Assembly (NCBI GenBank): GCA_914767715.1
Contig: OU612075.1
Location: forward strand, 12,216,001 to 12,280,000
Reading direction: 5' to 3'
Length of the DNA stretch: 64,000 bases
Source of the DNA: Membranipora membranacea
Lineage: Eukaryota; Bryozoa; Gymnolaemata; Cheilostomatida; Membraniporidae
Shown here: positions 47,983 through 61,400 of the stretch, one piece after another
Layout: each line of letters opens with the position of its first letter
Position numbering within the stretch: the first letter of the stretch is position 1
Notes under the pieces: generated by a model
Told to the model about the DNA's origin: nothing
The model's input: only the letters and a program-made list of their open reading frames with translations
The model's database searches: none
Position numbers and translations under genes: made by a program

Positions 47983-48149
47983 GTAAGTCTTTGGTCAGTT
48001 GTGAGTAAAATTTCAGTCCAAACAACCTTGGCTTGTGATATGATGTTCCGCCCTATACTCATTATCTCACCCACTCACCCTCTTCCCCCTCGCCCTGCCC
48101 GAGACTTAGGCTAAATCACATGGCGTTATGGTTGAATTAGTTAAGGGAC

Positions 48150-49060
48150 CTGGAGGAGAGTCAAAAATGTAGACTGTGTACCTCAAATAATAATGATTAC
48201 AGGTAAACATCGTTGCACATCCCTCCTTATTTGAGAGTTTGTAAATATCCAAATAGATCTATAGCTTCATCAAATTGGTAATATTTGCAACTTGAATTCT
48301 AGGATACTTTCATCTTTTCAGTTGCCTCTTTTATTGGGTTTAATCAGGACTTCCTTATGTACGTGGAACTCGAACCCATGCTTACCTCAGCACCAATCGC
48401 CTGGCAGTGACTAGCAATCTTAATGACTGATTTCAACATATCATCGTCCTCAATAAAGGATTGGTTGATAGCCTGAATAGATTCAATGCTGTTAATGGAG
48501 TTTATAGATACATGACTTTCTTGAGAAAGCATTAATTGACACAACCGTGTGGTTACCGTAAATTAGTCTAGCATCAATAAAACCTTACTCAGTAAAAGCA
48601 TTTATATCTAATTATATCATATAGTTCATAATATCAAACTATGTTTGAGTTCATAAGAGCCAGGGGTGAAAAGCCATGATTAATGGTCACATAAAGTTGT
48701 CAGAGTTAGTGTTTATCCTATGGGTTATGATACTGGCTTAATTAACCTTAATGATAATGGATAAGAGCAAGCAGAAAAGTATGACAAGTGGCTGAAATGT
48801 CAAGTAAAGTGTAGAAAACCACTCATAAAATCCAATTCGGCCCCGTTACGTGGAGCAGCGGAAAAAGCTGTATTGACAGTGTCATATCATTCACTTACTC
48901 ATAATATCGACCTGTTTCTGCCCCATATGGTAAGTGGCATATTGTACACATTTTTTAAATTAAGATTCTCATCCAGGTCCTGGTCGACCGAACCCATGGT
49001 CATTCATCAGCTGATATGCTTGTTATCTTCACAGCTTTGATAGATTACTTGTATTGGGAT
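48150..49060 (+). repeat. R1 repeat copy with tRNA-like box
   Basis: On the minus strand at about 48,412-48,360 it reads TGCCAGGCGATTGG, then GGGTTCGAGTTCC 28 bases later, resembling pol III boxes A and B. Downstream carries the AGAGCCAGGGGTGAAAAGCC R1 landmark (48,656). Confidence 0.65.
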
Positions 49061-50740
49061 GGGACTGGGATCGTAGACTGTCAACAGTAAATGAGCTTTG
49101 TAGCGATTCATTTTAATTGTAACCTGCAATCATGTAAAAACGATGCATAGAAAATATTCCCGTTTGAGTAGGAATTAACTGCTGCTTCTACATCAAATAA
49201 ACAAGAGTAAAATGTGACATCAAAAATACAGGTACATACATAGAAATCAAATGCATCAGTTATCCGGAAAAATACTTACAAGTTATTGATCCAATATGCA
49301 TTTGATAATCCGCATCCACAATAGTAGTATATTAATGAAGGTAATGTTTTACGTCTATAAAACCTCTCACTTTTAAATAGACTGAGTGATGGCAGGCTAA
49401 ACTAGTAATATCGCCATCTGAGCCAACACTGATTTAACCAAGGAAAATTGTACAAGTATTAGTCACAAATAGCTAGAAATATCAGAAAGCTGTACTCTTG
49501 GTTACAAAAAAAAGCAGTATAATTAAGTGTCACTGTGAATAAAATTCTTTATTCATCAATACAGCTAATAATGTTCATGCTGGTCAGGCAATACGGAAAC
49601 ATTACTCATAATGATTTACAAGAAGGATGAAAGTAGCTTGATAGCAATGTACGGGTTTGCAGCAGGCTGTAATCCTCTAGGAGTGAATGAATGTGGTGAT
49701 ATTTGTGGATGCATGTCCATTATAACCAGGTATATTAGGTGTAAATTCAGTTAGGTTAAGGTATAGTAATGGCCAGCTCTCGATTTCAGGATCGCAGAAT
49801 ACCAATATTCAATGACGTCATGTCAAATGACATTATATAATCATTCCACATATAATTTGTGTGTTCTAGGGATAACTTTTACACAAATGAAGATATATTC
49901 AAATTTTTTCCAGTTATTGCTTTCAATAATCACCTAGTATCAATATAATTCCAAATATTTGAACAGCTCGCAGCCATTGACCTGTTATAAATATTGTCAA
50001 GAAATAGCGTATTTGTGCAACTTCATTATTGTCAAGCCTCTATCACAAGATGTGCATGATCGTGTCTAGGTATTGGGATAAATTCTATGGCTATTATGTC
50101 GGAACATAAATAATGCAAGAGACTACCATTTTTTGTCCCAAAAAGACATTTTCTAAGGAGCCATTTTTCTTCCGACATAGTATCCAATGTGGTTTGTCAG
50201 ATGCATAATCTTAGCTGGTTATACTTTCTTATAGTGGGGTGAAAAATCTTAAATACCGTATCAAAGGGCAAGTTTCAGCTTATTCATGATCGGTGCATAA
50301 CTAGTTTTACTTAAATATAGTAATGATGTCCAGGTTTTGCAAAATCAATAAGGATATACCCTAGGGGCTCCCCCAACACAGGACTGTCTATAATATCTAT
50401 AAATTAAGAATCCCAATCTATAAACTTAAGCGCGCTGCTTTGCTACACAACGACCATACACACACAAAGAGAGCACAGGAGACACACAGCACTGGCAGCA
50501 CTTTAGAGATACATCAAGAAATCTATAAATCTATATCTTTACATTGATAACATCTATAAATCTATATCTTTACTTGCATCTATCTATAAGCCTACAAGCC
50601 TATAAGCTAAGAAATGGTCATCTATAATCTATACTATAAGTAGGGGGGCCTAAAATAAAAAAATTGTAGTCTAATGTATTCTTGAGCAGATATAGGTGAC
50701 ATAGCGTCATGTGGCGTTACGCAAATAAAAGTTAGTTAGG
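49061..50740. other. No gene recognised
   Basis: AT-rich intergenic sequence; contains a low-complexity TCTATAAA-rich tract at about 50,380-50,640. Confidence 0.5.
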
Positions 50741-51729
50741 ACCCCGGTGTTGAGAGCTCACCAATGATATACAAAACAACATAATTGGTTTGTGCCGTTA
50801 TGATACATTAAGAGAGTCTTTTATTGTGATAACTAAATCACTAGCTCAAAGTATCAAGTAAACTTTCCATCCCAACGGATACTTATGGGTTGGATAAGTT
50901 TGGTTTTTATACTAGTGAGAGCCAAGAATGATGACTTCCTGCCTAGCAATCGAGGGTTCACGCTGGATACTACCTTGCTTAATTCAGAAAGGTTTCAAAA
51001 ACTAGCAACATAACGTTTTTCTCAGGTTTTGTTAACAAATTTTCACCAGAAGGCCGCGCAAAACCTATGATTTCATCATTGCATGCAATATAGATATATA
51101 TCATGAAGTCTAGGACACTCTCATCACAGGATTTTAGTTACATTTAATAAGGCAAATTTATAAGGGATTTGAAGCTGTTTCCATTGACATCTCAGCCACT
51201 TTGTATAAACACCTGCTGAGTCATATCTATGATCACAGAATTAATATAGACTGGTTGATAACCTTTGGGACACATGTTTTCTCTGACGAATTTCGCCGCC
51301 TGGCAGTTATCAACTGAAAATAAATCAATGAAATGCATGACATTCCTGTGTAATTTAAATTGATATTGCCTGATGAGCAACCATCAACTAGGAACATGAT
51401 TCACACTGATGACTTGTCAGGATGTCATAGGATTCGAAGAGAGAATTGGAAATGACACACTACCTGAAGAAAGGTTACATATAAATTTCATGCTACCAGG
51501 GTATGCGGATCCTCTAAAGTAACTGAACTGAATTCTTCTGAGAATATTGTTGAATGAGTGATGTGCATGAGGTGGTCAAGTTGCTGACTAAGGAATCTGT
51601 GAATAGCTCTCTTAATGGTACCAGTTCATTCACAGATTGTGAGCTTCCACAGTTGTTGCAACCAAATTGTGTGGAGGGAATAAAACATAGATAAACTAAT
51701 ATCAAACTAAGATATGACACTATGTAAGC

Positions 51730-53097
51730 GGTTCGGTCCCAAAACGGCCCGCGGCCCAAAACGGCCCGGCATGATTTATGAGTTCTCCAAGTCCCAAAAC
51801 CTCTAAAAAATGAGTTAAGTCTAGTTCAATCTTTGTCAATATTTTATTATCCAATCATTGTTCTGTGAGTGCTCTGATGAAAAATAAACGAAATATACAC
51901 TGGTGTAAACTACATTGAGAAATGTACTACGAAAACAAACACATTCTGCACGTAAGTTAGACACCCTTGCATTTACATAGTATTTTATTGTCCTAAGCCA
52001 TGTCAACTGTTACATTTATTTCTATCAGGTTAGAATTTACTTAACTTTGTTGACTTGTTGTTTTACAGAGGTTTCAAGACTTGAAGGACTCAAACATCAT
52101 AATTGGCCAATTTCTTGAAAAGTTTCAACACTTTTTTTCTCACAAAATCTTAAGTTTGTTGACTTAACTCATTTTTTAGAGGTTTTGGGACTTGGAGAAC
52201 TCAAAAACCAAGATGGGCCGTTTTTCTGAAAAATTTGAAAACTGAAGTTTTTTCCCAAAAACTTAAGTTCGTTGACTTAACTCATTTTTTAGAGGTTTTG
52301 GGACTTGGAGAACTCAAAAATCAAGTTGGGCCGTTTTTTTGAAAATTTTGAAAACTTAAGTTTTTTCCCAAAAACTTAAGTTCGTTGACTTAACTCATTT
52401 TTTAGAGGTTTTGGGACTTGGAGAACTCAAAAACCAAGATGGGCCATTTTTCTGAAAAATTTGAAAACTTAAGTTTTTTCCCAAAAACTTAAGTTCGTTG
52501 ACTTAACTCATTTTTTAGAGGTTTTGGGACTTGGAGAACTCAAAAACCAAGATGGGCCGTTTTTCTGAAAAATTTGAAAACTTAAGTTTTTTCCCAAAAA
52601 CTTAAGTTCGTTGACTTAACTCATTTTTTAGAGGTTTTGGGACTTGGAGAACTCAAAAATCAAGTTGGGCCGTTTTTTTGAAAATTTTGAAAACTTAAGT
52701 TTTTTCCCAAAAACTTAAGTTCGTTGACTTAACTCATTTTTTAGAGCTTTTGGGACTTGGAGAACTCAAAAACCAAGATGGGCCATTTACTCGAAAAGTT
52801 TGCAAACTTAAGTTTTTTCCCAAAAACTTAAGTTCGTTGACTTAACTCATTTTTTAGAGCTTTTGGGACTTGAAGAACGCAAAAATCAAGATGGGCCGTT
52901 TTTTTGAAAAATTTGAAAACTTAAGTTTTTTCCCAAAAAGTTAAGTTTTTTCCCAAATACTTAAGTTCGTTGACTTTACTCCTTTTTTAGAGGTTTTGGG
53001 ACTTGGAGAACTCATAAATCATGCTGGGCCGTTTTGGGCAGCGGGCCATTTTGGGCCTCGGGACGTTCTGGGCCTCGGGCCGTTTTGGGCGTTTTCC
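51730..53097. mobile_element. Inverted-repeat DNA element with a satellite core
   Basis: Flanked by 8-bp direct repeats ATGTAAGC (51,722-51,729 and 53,098-53,105). Terminal inverted repeats of about 90 bp share CCCAAAACGGCCC, then CTCCAAGTCCCAAAACCTCT on the left and its complement on the right. The core (52,049-53,020) is a 113-bp tandem array. No transposase frame, so non-autonomous. The partner block (36,270-36,290) shows the site without it. Confidence 0.85.
52049..53020 (+). repeat. 113-bp tandem array, about 8 units
   Basis: GTTGACTTAACTC recurs at 52,158; 52,271; 52,384; 52,497; 52,610; 52,723; 52,836, exactly 113 bp apart. The last interval is 133 bp because AGTTTTTTCCCAAA is doubled, and a more diverged unit starts at 52,049. 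Units contain paired ACTTAAGTT palindromes and GATGGGCCGTTTTT. Confidence 0.95.
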
Positions 53098-54850
53098 ATG
53101 TAAGCTTATCAGTATTGAGGGACTGTGATCCAGCTATCCAACATATTCTGATCATACCTTAGTATTTCCTGCTTCCCTGCCTCCGACTCCCAGTAGGGAT
53201 TCAGACCCGAAAACGAAACTCTCTTCCAGACTTTTCACAAAAAAAGCTGATTGAGAGCCTTATTTTTCAGACATACTCTTAAGACTACAGCAAAACGTTT
53301 GATACTATGAACCATATGGATGCATAATTAATTTCACCATAATTATATATTCATCTGTAAATGACACTTACATTATACCTAGAAGTCAGGCCTGAATCTG
53401 TTGAGAGGCTGAAGCTTTCTGCTACTCTTTCGAGACCTTTGCTGTATAAAGTCGTGGTTACTTACAATTTGCAAATTTTCTGAAATTACTTCATGATATG
53501 CTTAGGACCAACATCTATAATTATTTTCCGGATTGTGTAATATGATTAAATGGTATGTGCTGATTCCAATTTTTGTAAAAGTTCAGGATCATGGTTATGC
53601 GCGTCCTTCAGAGTTCCATTCTAAGTTCTCAGAATCTTTCTCTTCTTCAACCCGTATACAGCATACACTACACACATAGCATATCAAGGTCATTTTAGTG
53701 GCTGAATAGAAGCGAATACCGATGAGCAAGAATGTTAGATAGTTTAAGTTAGGAATTTCAATGGCCAACCTTGATGCACTACTGTAGATGATCAGAAATA
53801 ATGAAAGTGGCAAAAGTGATGCCATTGGAAATTTGTGAAAGTTTAAATGCAATGGCAATTTGTGAATAACGAGTTGTTGTCGCAACCATTGATGCCAAGG
53901 AATTTTTTAATGAGTCATATTTTCCAACTGTAAAAAAAAACAGTGTTTGGAATATGCAAGGATTAACTGACCTTTATTTACTGTTGGCAGCTTATAAGGA
54001 GTTAATACTAGTACTGATGGTGTTTTGTTACACCATAGACTTAAGACAGCGACACGGGGGCCAGCAGTTATTTTCACAAATTTCCTTTCCTAGGCTATCT
54101 TTATCGCTGCCATGAAAGCTATTATCACAACAGGCAATACTTCCATCTGACTGAAATAACGTTGAGTTGCAACAAGTCATGTGACCTGCAGGGAGCCATC
54201 AAAACAAGCAAATAAACGAAATCGAGAGGAGCATTTTTTATCTGGCTATATCTCAGGAAGTTATGCGCAACCTTCCTCAAAACGTTACAATATGAAATTT
54301 GAGACACTGATGGATATAATGTGAAAGTAAGAAGGTGATTGACCAATTAGCCAAGAAGTTAAAAGTGAAAAGCCATGGAGAGAAGCATGTGTGTACTAAA
54401 ATGCCTAAGGTTTGGGCAAACTGCAGAATCAAACAAGGGATTATTTCTATTTTCCCATTGTTTGTCAAGAGCAAGATGAATCCACTGCGCTATCTGCCAG
54501 TGGTGATGATTTGGAAATGGTTACTCGCTTAATCAGTCCCCAGGTGGCTTAGAAAAAACCATGCGACCATAAATTCATGAGAGGACAACATTACAGAAAT
54601 AGCTGCTGATTTTTATTTTCAAAGAAATTCATAAGAAAAATGAAACAAGCCTTTCATAAGCTGATGTAAAACTTAGCGTCGGTAAGTTAACAAACATCAT
54701 TCTACATTATAATACAAAGAGATGTTTTCAAACACACAGGTTTCCAGGTGGACTTTAAGGGCAGAAAGTCCACATACTGTTGCTGCCTGGGACAGGTGGG
54801 TCCTTAGTGGAAGAGTCAGATGTATCTAAATTGGTGTACCTACTTTTTAC

Positions 54851-55473
54851 GTACTGCTATGTATACATTTGACTTTAAGATATTGTAAACATCCAACAAA
54901 ATTTGGAGACAGTACCCCAAAAAAGAACAGAAAAGACAAAATTAAGTGCATTTTGACTTAGTATCTCAGGTTTGTTTTGTACATCATTCATCATGACTGT
55001 AGATTTCATTAAAGTTGATAACGTTACATACAATAAATGATCATAATATCATATTATCATAAATACTATTAGGTTGAAATATGCAAAAATACTTGTGTCT
55101 TTACTTTCATGGTTCTTGGTTACCGTGTGGCCTACTTTAGGAAGTTCTGGGCTTGTCAATTCTCTCTATGTGATTTCAATATCTATGGCATAATATTTTG
55201 TATCATTTTGTAGTGTTTTCTACCTGATTTAAGAGTAATGCACAACGTTAGACTCCTTCATATTTTTGGTGTGACATCATAACTCAAATCACATGTATAC
55301 TGACCAAAGTTAAATCGCTTTTTATCACTCTGTTACTTCTTCAAATCTCTTTGGCAAAACCTTGAGAATGTGGAGAAGGGGAGTAATCAAAGAACTCAAA
55401 CAGAGTAAATGCAAGTGGTTCTGGACTGGCGTAGGTCATAAAGAATAAATTCCATGTGTGTGACAACGTGTCA
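54851..55473. other. 3' flank / UTR of the DCN1-like gene
   Basis: Non-repeated AT-rich sequence after the stop codon (minus strand); no further gene seen. Confidence 0.5.
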
Positions 55474-58400
55474 TTACTCGTCGGCTTGGGCCTCCATTGG
55501 TGGATGTAACTTTTGCTGAGTTTCGACAAACTCGTCCAATATCACAGGCCCTGAAATATAAAAAGAGAATTTATTAAAATCATGACTGGTATGTCTTGCA
55601 GTGGAGCTTCGAGACAACATAGTCATGTGAAATAGTACAGTGGGACAGCGCTTATTCCTTTACACAATAACAAATGTATTACGCAGCTGGATGAGATGGT
55701 AAGAATAAAGCCATTATTTGACCCTTCTGCGCCGTGTTGTTGGGTTCAAACAGTACAGAATAGTCAGTTCTGTTGGCATGAATATGGCGTGGTATAACTG
55801 CATGGAACTCTTATAGTTCATTTATCACGAGATTTTACTCACTACAGCAGATAGCAGAAGCCTCAACATGCAAGTAATGTGGAGCAAATCAGACTCTAGT
55901 GTGATGTTATACAACAAAGTTGAGAATGAATGATCTAATGTAAGAACTTACAAGCACCATTGACATCGTAGTTGGATAGATCTGGCTTGATTGTACGACT
56001 GAATTCTAGAATATTATTCCACTGATCCCTATTCAGAACCTTGTAACGAGAATTCTGCAAACGAAAATAATCATCACTAGGCTATTCATGTAGGACAGAT
56101 TATTGGCAGTATGTTGAAGTCAGATTTTCTCTGAGCGCAGTGGAATGTAGTTTTGTGCTGCCATACATCCTGATGGCAGGCAGGGTGGTGTGGTGGTTAG
56201 GATTCGGGCTTCTCAATCTGAGAGTTGCAGGTTCAAATCCCGGTCACTACCCATCCTGCTAAAGGAGGTGAGCTTTCCATAAATAGCCTAGCTTATATGA
56301 GGGTGCGCTAATTAGATGAGATCTTAATTAATTAATCATTGTACGCATATTCACATTGGCCCCGAAAGGAGCAATGAATAGCAATAAAGCCTGTATTTTT
56401 TTATCGGGCAGAATTGCACTGTGAAAAGCGCTGTGACATGCAAGAACATCCGATATAAGTGAAAAGGAATGATATAACCAAATATGTGTTATCTTAACCA
56501 GCTGGTAGACAGCATTCTTTGTATTTATAGAATCAGTTCTTTTGACGTAAATTGCATATTCTATATTGTGACTTGTCCGCCTTTAACCATCTGAACACTG
56601 AAATGTATAGATTTTCTGGCTGCCATTGCAGCTGAAAGAAATAGGCTCCATTCTACCCATCGCTATCGGAGTCAACAAAGAACCGATATGATGATTAACT
56701 TGTCTTGTAATCAAAATCTCCCCGAGGCCCAGTTGGACCTTATCTTGTTTGTTTTATCCACAGGGTTGGCAAGTAAGACATGGAAATGTTTAAAAAGCAT
56801 CACTTTCAGCGAAAACAATGTTGACTGCTTAAAGACTTCGGAAGGACCACAGCAATAAATAGTCTGGCAGCTAGTTCTGCAGTAATAATGCAATATTTTC
56901 ACATTTAGAAAATCCAGAGCACTTGTGGGTGAAAATTATGTGTAGTGTTGGGAATTGTCCTCCCTTCTCATCAAAGAGCTATGAGGTATTTACGCGCCAT
57001 AGTGCTGTGCCAACATAATAAGCTTACACTTCAAAATACATTCAATTGCCATTCTTTCCCACATAAGTTCAAAATAAATATAGTTCCATTGTCAGGAGAC
57101 ATTTTACAACAGGAGATAACTTCATTTAATAATTGTTACAGTTGTCTCAAGTAGATAGAAGTATTAGCTTATTAGGTTGGCACAGCATTAGGGCGCATAA
57201 ATACCTCGGTATAGATCTTAGATGAGAAGGGAGGACAATCCCTAACACAAACTTTTACCTAGGAGTGCTCTGAATTCTCTAAATGATAAAATTTTGCATA
57301 ATTACTGCAGAACTAGCTGCCAGACGATATATTGCTGTGGTCCTTCCGTAGTCTTTAACTAAATGATGTTCGTAGAAGCAGGATCTACAACATTGCAACT
57401 TCCACTTCCACTTGAGCTCAAAAGTTCGGTTTGCACTGAGCTATTCTAACTACAGCTAGCTCTTCATGGGGATGTTATGTCAGGCTATGTAAGTTGTGTC
57501 ATGTGGTGAGCTGCAGTTTCCTGTCACCATCTCGCCTCCAGTCTCTTATTTTATACTTATTCAAATGGAAAGTACCGCTTGAGATCGCATCGATATGAAT
57601 GATACACCAATTTGCACATCCTCTGACGCCACATGAACATGATGTTTGTGTGGTTATTTCCCGGAAGAATTATGTGGAGGAGGCCGGACTGTTTGTGGAA
57701 ATCGATGGGTTCATCTTCCTTGATTGTTATCTTGATCATTTATACTTACAACTATGTTAAAAGGGTGCTACAAATCAAACTGGATTTTTATTGGCAGCAT
57801 GTATATTTCAAAACCTAAATATCTTCAAAAATCTTCCCATATTCTCATCGATTCGCAAGATAAAATGACTCAAAGCTGACTTTGCTGCTATCATGAGCAA
57901 CCACTCCAAACTAGTTCATCGTTGAGCAATGATCATTAACACTAACAAGTGGGCAATGGCGTCGCACTAACAAGCTGTTCGAGTGGCTATTTCTGAACAA
58001 ATATATCTAAGTGAGTCCCTCGGGCCAAAGTCTGTAGAATAGTCGAAAACAAAGGCGCATGAACCTGGAAACACGCATTTGGGGTTCCAATTATAGCCGT
58101 TGTACAACATGCATTTTCATATCACGCACTCAGCCTCCATATCATGTGACAATAGCATACACGGTTTCCCAGTCTCTTGTCGATATAAAAAAAAACAATG
58201 AAACCATAACCATCTCAAACTTACTTGAAATAAACAATTCAATGGAAAAAAACCCAACTGAAACCAAAACTAAGACTAAAACCAGCTAGAGAGATCGACT
58301 TAACCCCACTGCATAAGCCACCACGACATACATGAAAAAGTCCATATACTGAGAAGGACAGTGAAGATACAGAATTGTAGACAACCTCAATCATCATGAC

Positions 58401-61400
58401 TAAAACACTAACACTGCCCTTCATACATGGAAATGAACATGTACTAAACAGTTCCCTTGTGAAATGTCAGTCTGTTCAATGCCAAACAGCAAAGAAGTGT
58501 TTGTCACGTAAAGAGATAGCTTTCTCTGTAAAAAGACATCCGTGAAAAAGATGAACTGTATATTAATTTTCTTGCGATGTAGAAACTGTCGATTATATAA
58601 CCATAAATAACACTATAGGAAAGCTCTTATTTATCAACACCAGCACAAGTACAAACATGTGCTTCAAAAATGTTTGCGATAGAATACAATCCGAACAATA
58701 ACTTTGCGACACATTCTAGATAATCCACCACTACGTTGACTCATCAATGTCTCCTGCCGATACTACCCACCATATCCAAACCGCTCCAAACAAGTTCAGT
58801 GCTAAGCCATTTCCATCAGCTTAAGAGCGATGTAAATGTGAATTGTTGTTTGTTAGTGGAAAATCTGGTTAGGTTTTGTGCCTGTGATTATTCTCATCTC
58901 CAGACTGAGACCTGTTTGACTCAGACAGCGTAACATTCAAGTTTATTCCAGAATCCAAAAACGTACAAACAAAACAGGACTTAGGTGGGACTGGACACGT
59001 AGGGCAGGGAAAACTACCCCCAACTAACTCCATGAATGGTCCTACAGGGCATGAGCTGAAGAACGTGTGAATCAATCTCAGTATTAGGGGCAATGGAGGT
59101 TTTTCCATTGCAGGGGGTCAAATGGATTATTTTAAAGGCAACAGAGGGACCAAAGCAGTATATAGTCCGGCAACAGGACTGCAGTGACAAAAATTCGTGG
59201 GACTTCTGGGTTAAAAAATTATCTGTAGCATTAGGAGTTCTCAATGTTGACACCTATAATAAGGTGATAATACTGAAAGAATACATATTTTTCCTTGATT
59301 GAACGATACACAATCAGATGTAAATCCACTTGTGGTATAGGATGAAAATGCAATCACAATTATAAATTTGAAGATAACTATAATATGTGTATACTTTATC
59401 AAATAGCATCAACAACTAAGAGGGAAAGTTGCATCAATACACAGGAAATGAATGTTATTTTTAGATCAGGCGTTTTGGAGCATGGGGAGGCGACTCTAAT
59501 TTAGATGGAACAAGTGCATCACTGAAAAGACAACTTCAATCTGTAAGATTATTTTCAGAAATAATAAGTCATTTGGCTTTGACGATGGTGCGACACGGTG
59601 AACTCAGACCTGAGATGGCTTGATCTAGAAGGATCAGATGCTGAAGATCGAGGGCGATGGAGGAGTTTGGTAGAACTTGGGAACAAGCATAAACCCGCCA
59701 CCCGCGCAGGACCACGGCGGTGAAAGGTGACCATTCATTGACGTTTTGAATTTAGACCTACCTTACCCAAAACAATTCTGATGTCAATGTCCCAACCCAG
59801 TGCGTAACTAGTGTTTTTTTATTAGTTCTTTTTTTATTTCTTAAATAATATCAGTTGTTACCATTGTCATCCCATTTGTTGTTGCAGCATGGGTACCTTA
59901 CAACTATACACAGCGTCCTCCAACTCAAAAATTTTCACAAATGACTCAGCAAGGGCGCTTTGATAATAATATGTTGGGACCGGTCTCGTCTTCAATGGGG
60001 GTTGACACGATGTGTAAGTGAAGTATGATGGGGAAACCTGGTTTATACTTACATTTAGAAAGACGATAAAATCCGGCAGAAGTGACCATTTGGATTCTAG
60101 CAAGAGTTTGAGCATTGCTTTTCCCATCTCGATATCAACATTCCTGTGGCCGACATTCTGAAAGATAAAATAAACTCACCAAGTGCCAACTATTGATGCG
60201 GAGAGGTAAACCAGATATGGTACAGCTAGGCAAATAGATACAGAAGAAAAGATCTGGTTGTTTTAGCGCCATGTTCAATTGCTTTAACAACACTGATGTT
60301 GATACAAAAGCAGATACCTGAAGAGACTGAATTTATTATCTAGAGTTGAATTAAGCAAGTTTGGGGTTACTCAATGTAAGCTCCCACCAAATTTTATCTA
60401 GTTGCAGTGGGAGCTTTCATCGAGGATGAGTAATTGTTGGCCAGGAATTAATTTGAGTGTGAGCAATTATGCAATCTCAAATGCTTTAATCCTCTGGGGT
60501 AGATCAAGTTTAATCCATTTGCCTACATTCCAGTTGCTCCCTTCCACTGGTGCGACGTGACCAGCGGATTGGGAGCAACTCCAAATGCAGGCAAATTGAC
60601 CAAACTTGGTCTACCTCTAGGAAGAAAGAATGATTTAAGCACATTCTGTTATGTTATTGAAATGCAAAGTTGTGTACCTACCCGTGAGAAGTCAAAGCTG
60701 AATTGGTATATGGATTTGAACTGAGCCTCATTATCAAATAGCTGACGTAGAATGGGGATCTGTCGTTTAAGCTTTTCACAGTTGTCACACCTAAAAGCAT
60801 CAAGCAAGGAAAATTAATCAACATGATTTTGTTGTTAACCGAAAGACTTTGGGCAAAGCAGTATCAAGAATAGCTCAATCTTACTTAGAAATGAAATCGA
60901 TGTTCATCCATACATTAACTTCAGGCAAGTACTTTAGCATGGTGCTTCTAAAGAAACAAAAGGCATGAAAATCAAGAAGTTTACAAACATGAACATATGG
61001 CTGCATCACTGCTTGCACTGATAGAACGTAACAAGTATGAGAAGAGAGTTTTGGATAATGAAAGTCAGATTTATCAAGTTGAGCCTACAATATCCTCGAT
61101 GACGTGATTTGACCTTTCGATCCTTATGTACACGAGATCAGAAGATGACAGAATTATTGAGAAAGTCAAATTTTACTCATTCTTGGAAAACGGTGCTAAC
61201 TATAATACTTACTCCAATTGAGTCATTCCTTGCACCCATTCCGACCTTTTGAAGAAACCCATTTCTTGGGCTTTGAGTTTCCAGGCAAGTGCCAACATGG
61301 CTTTGTCCTCTGGGTCAACTTGTATGTCCTGACATAACCTTTCCATACCCTCCGGTCCTATTGATATGTTTTCATCGACCTTTGCACTTGTATGGCTCAT

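Larger units (their letters stand above)
50740..54850 (+). repeat. Second duplicated block, copy 2 (partner 35,880-39,150)
   Basis: Same landmarks as copy 1. Differences: the 1.37-kb inverted-repeat element at 51,730-53,097 and an inverted internal part: about 53,600-54,090 matches 38,250-38,720 only as the reverse complement, while sequence on both sides is direct. Confidence 0.75.
56055..60052 (-). other. Large intron of the DCN1-like gene, filled with repeats
   Basis: Contains a SINE (56,176-56,402), a 530-bp foldback element (56,829-57,358) and a LINE C-terminal fragment (59,583-59,723). A sequence like one arm of the foldback element recurs in diverged form near 59,140-59,230. The rest is unremarkable. 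Confidence 0.8.

Noticed and set aside
52049-53020. CRISPR-like regular array
   Set aside because: Units are contiguous 113-bp repeats with no variable spacers, inside a eukaryotic inverted-repeat element.
53595-53885. 96-codon minus-strand frame
   Set aside because: It is the inverted copy of repeat sequence from 38.4-38.7 kb, where the frame is broken.
57557-57739. Overlapping open frames on both strands in the DCN1-like intron
   Set aside because: No splice site pair keeps the DCN1 frame, the flanking exons join directly, and no homology is apparent.
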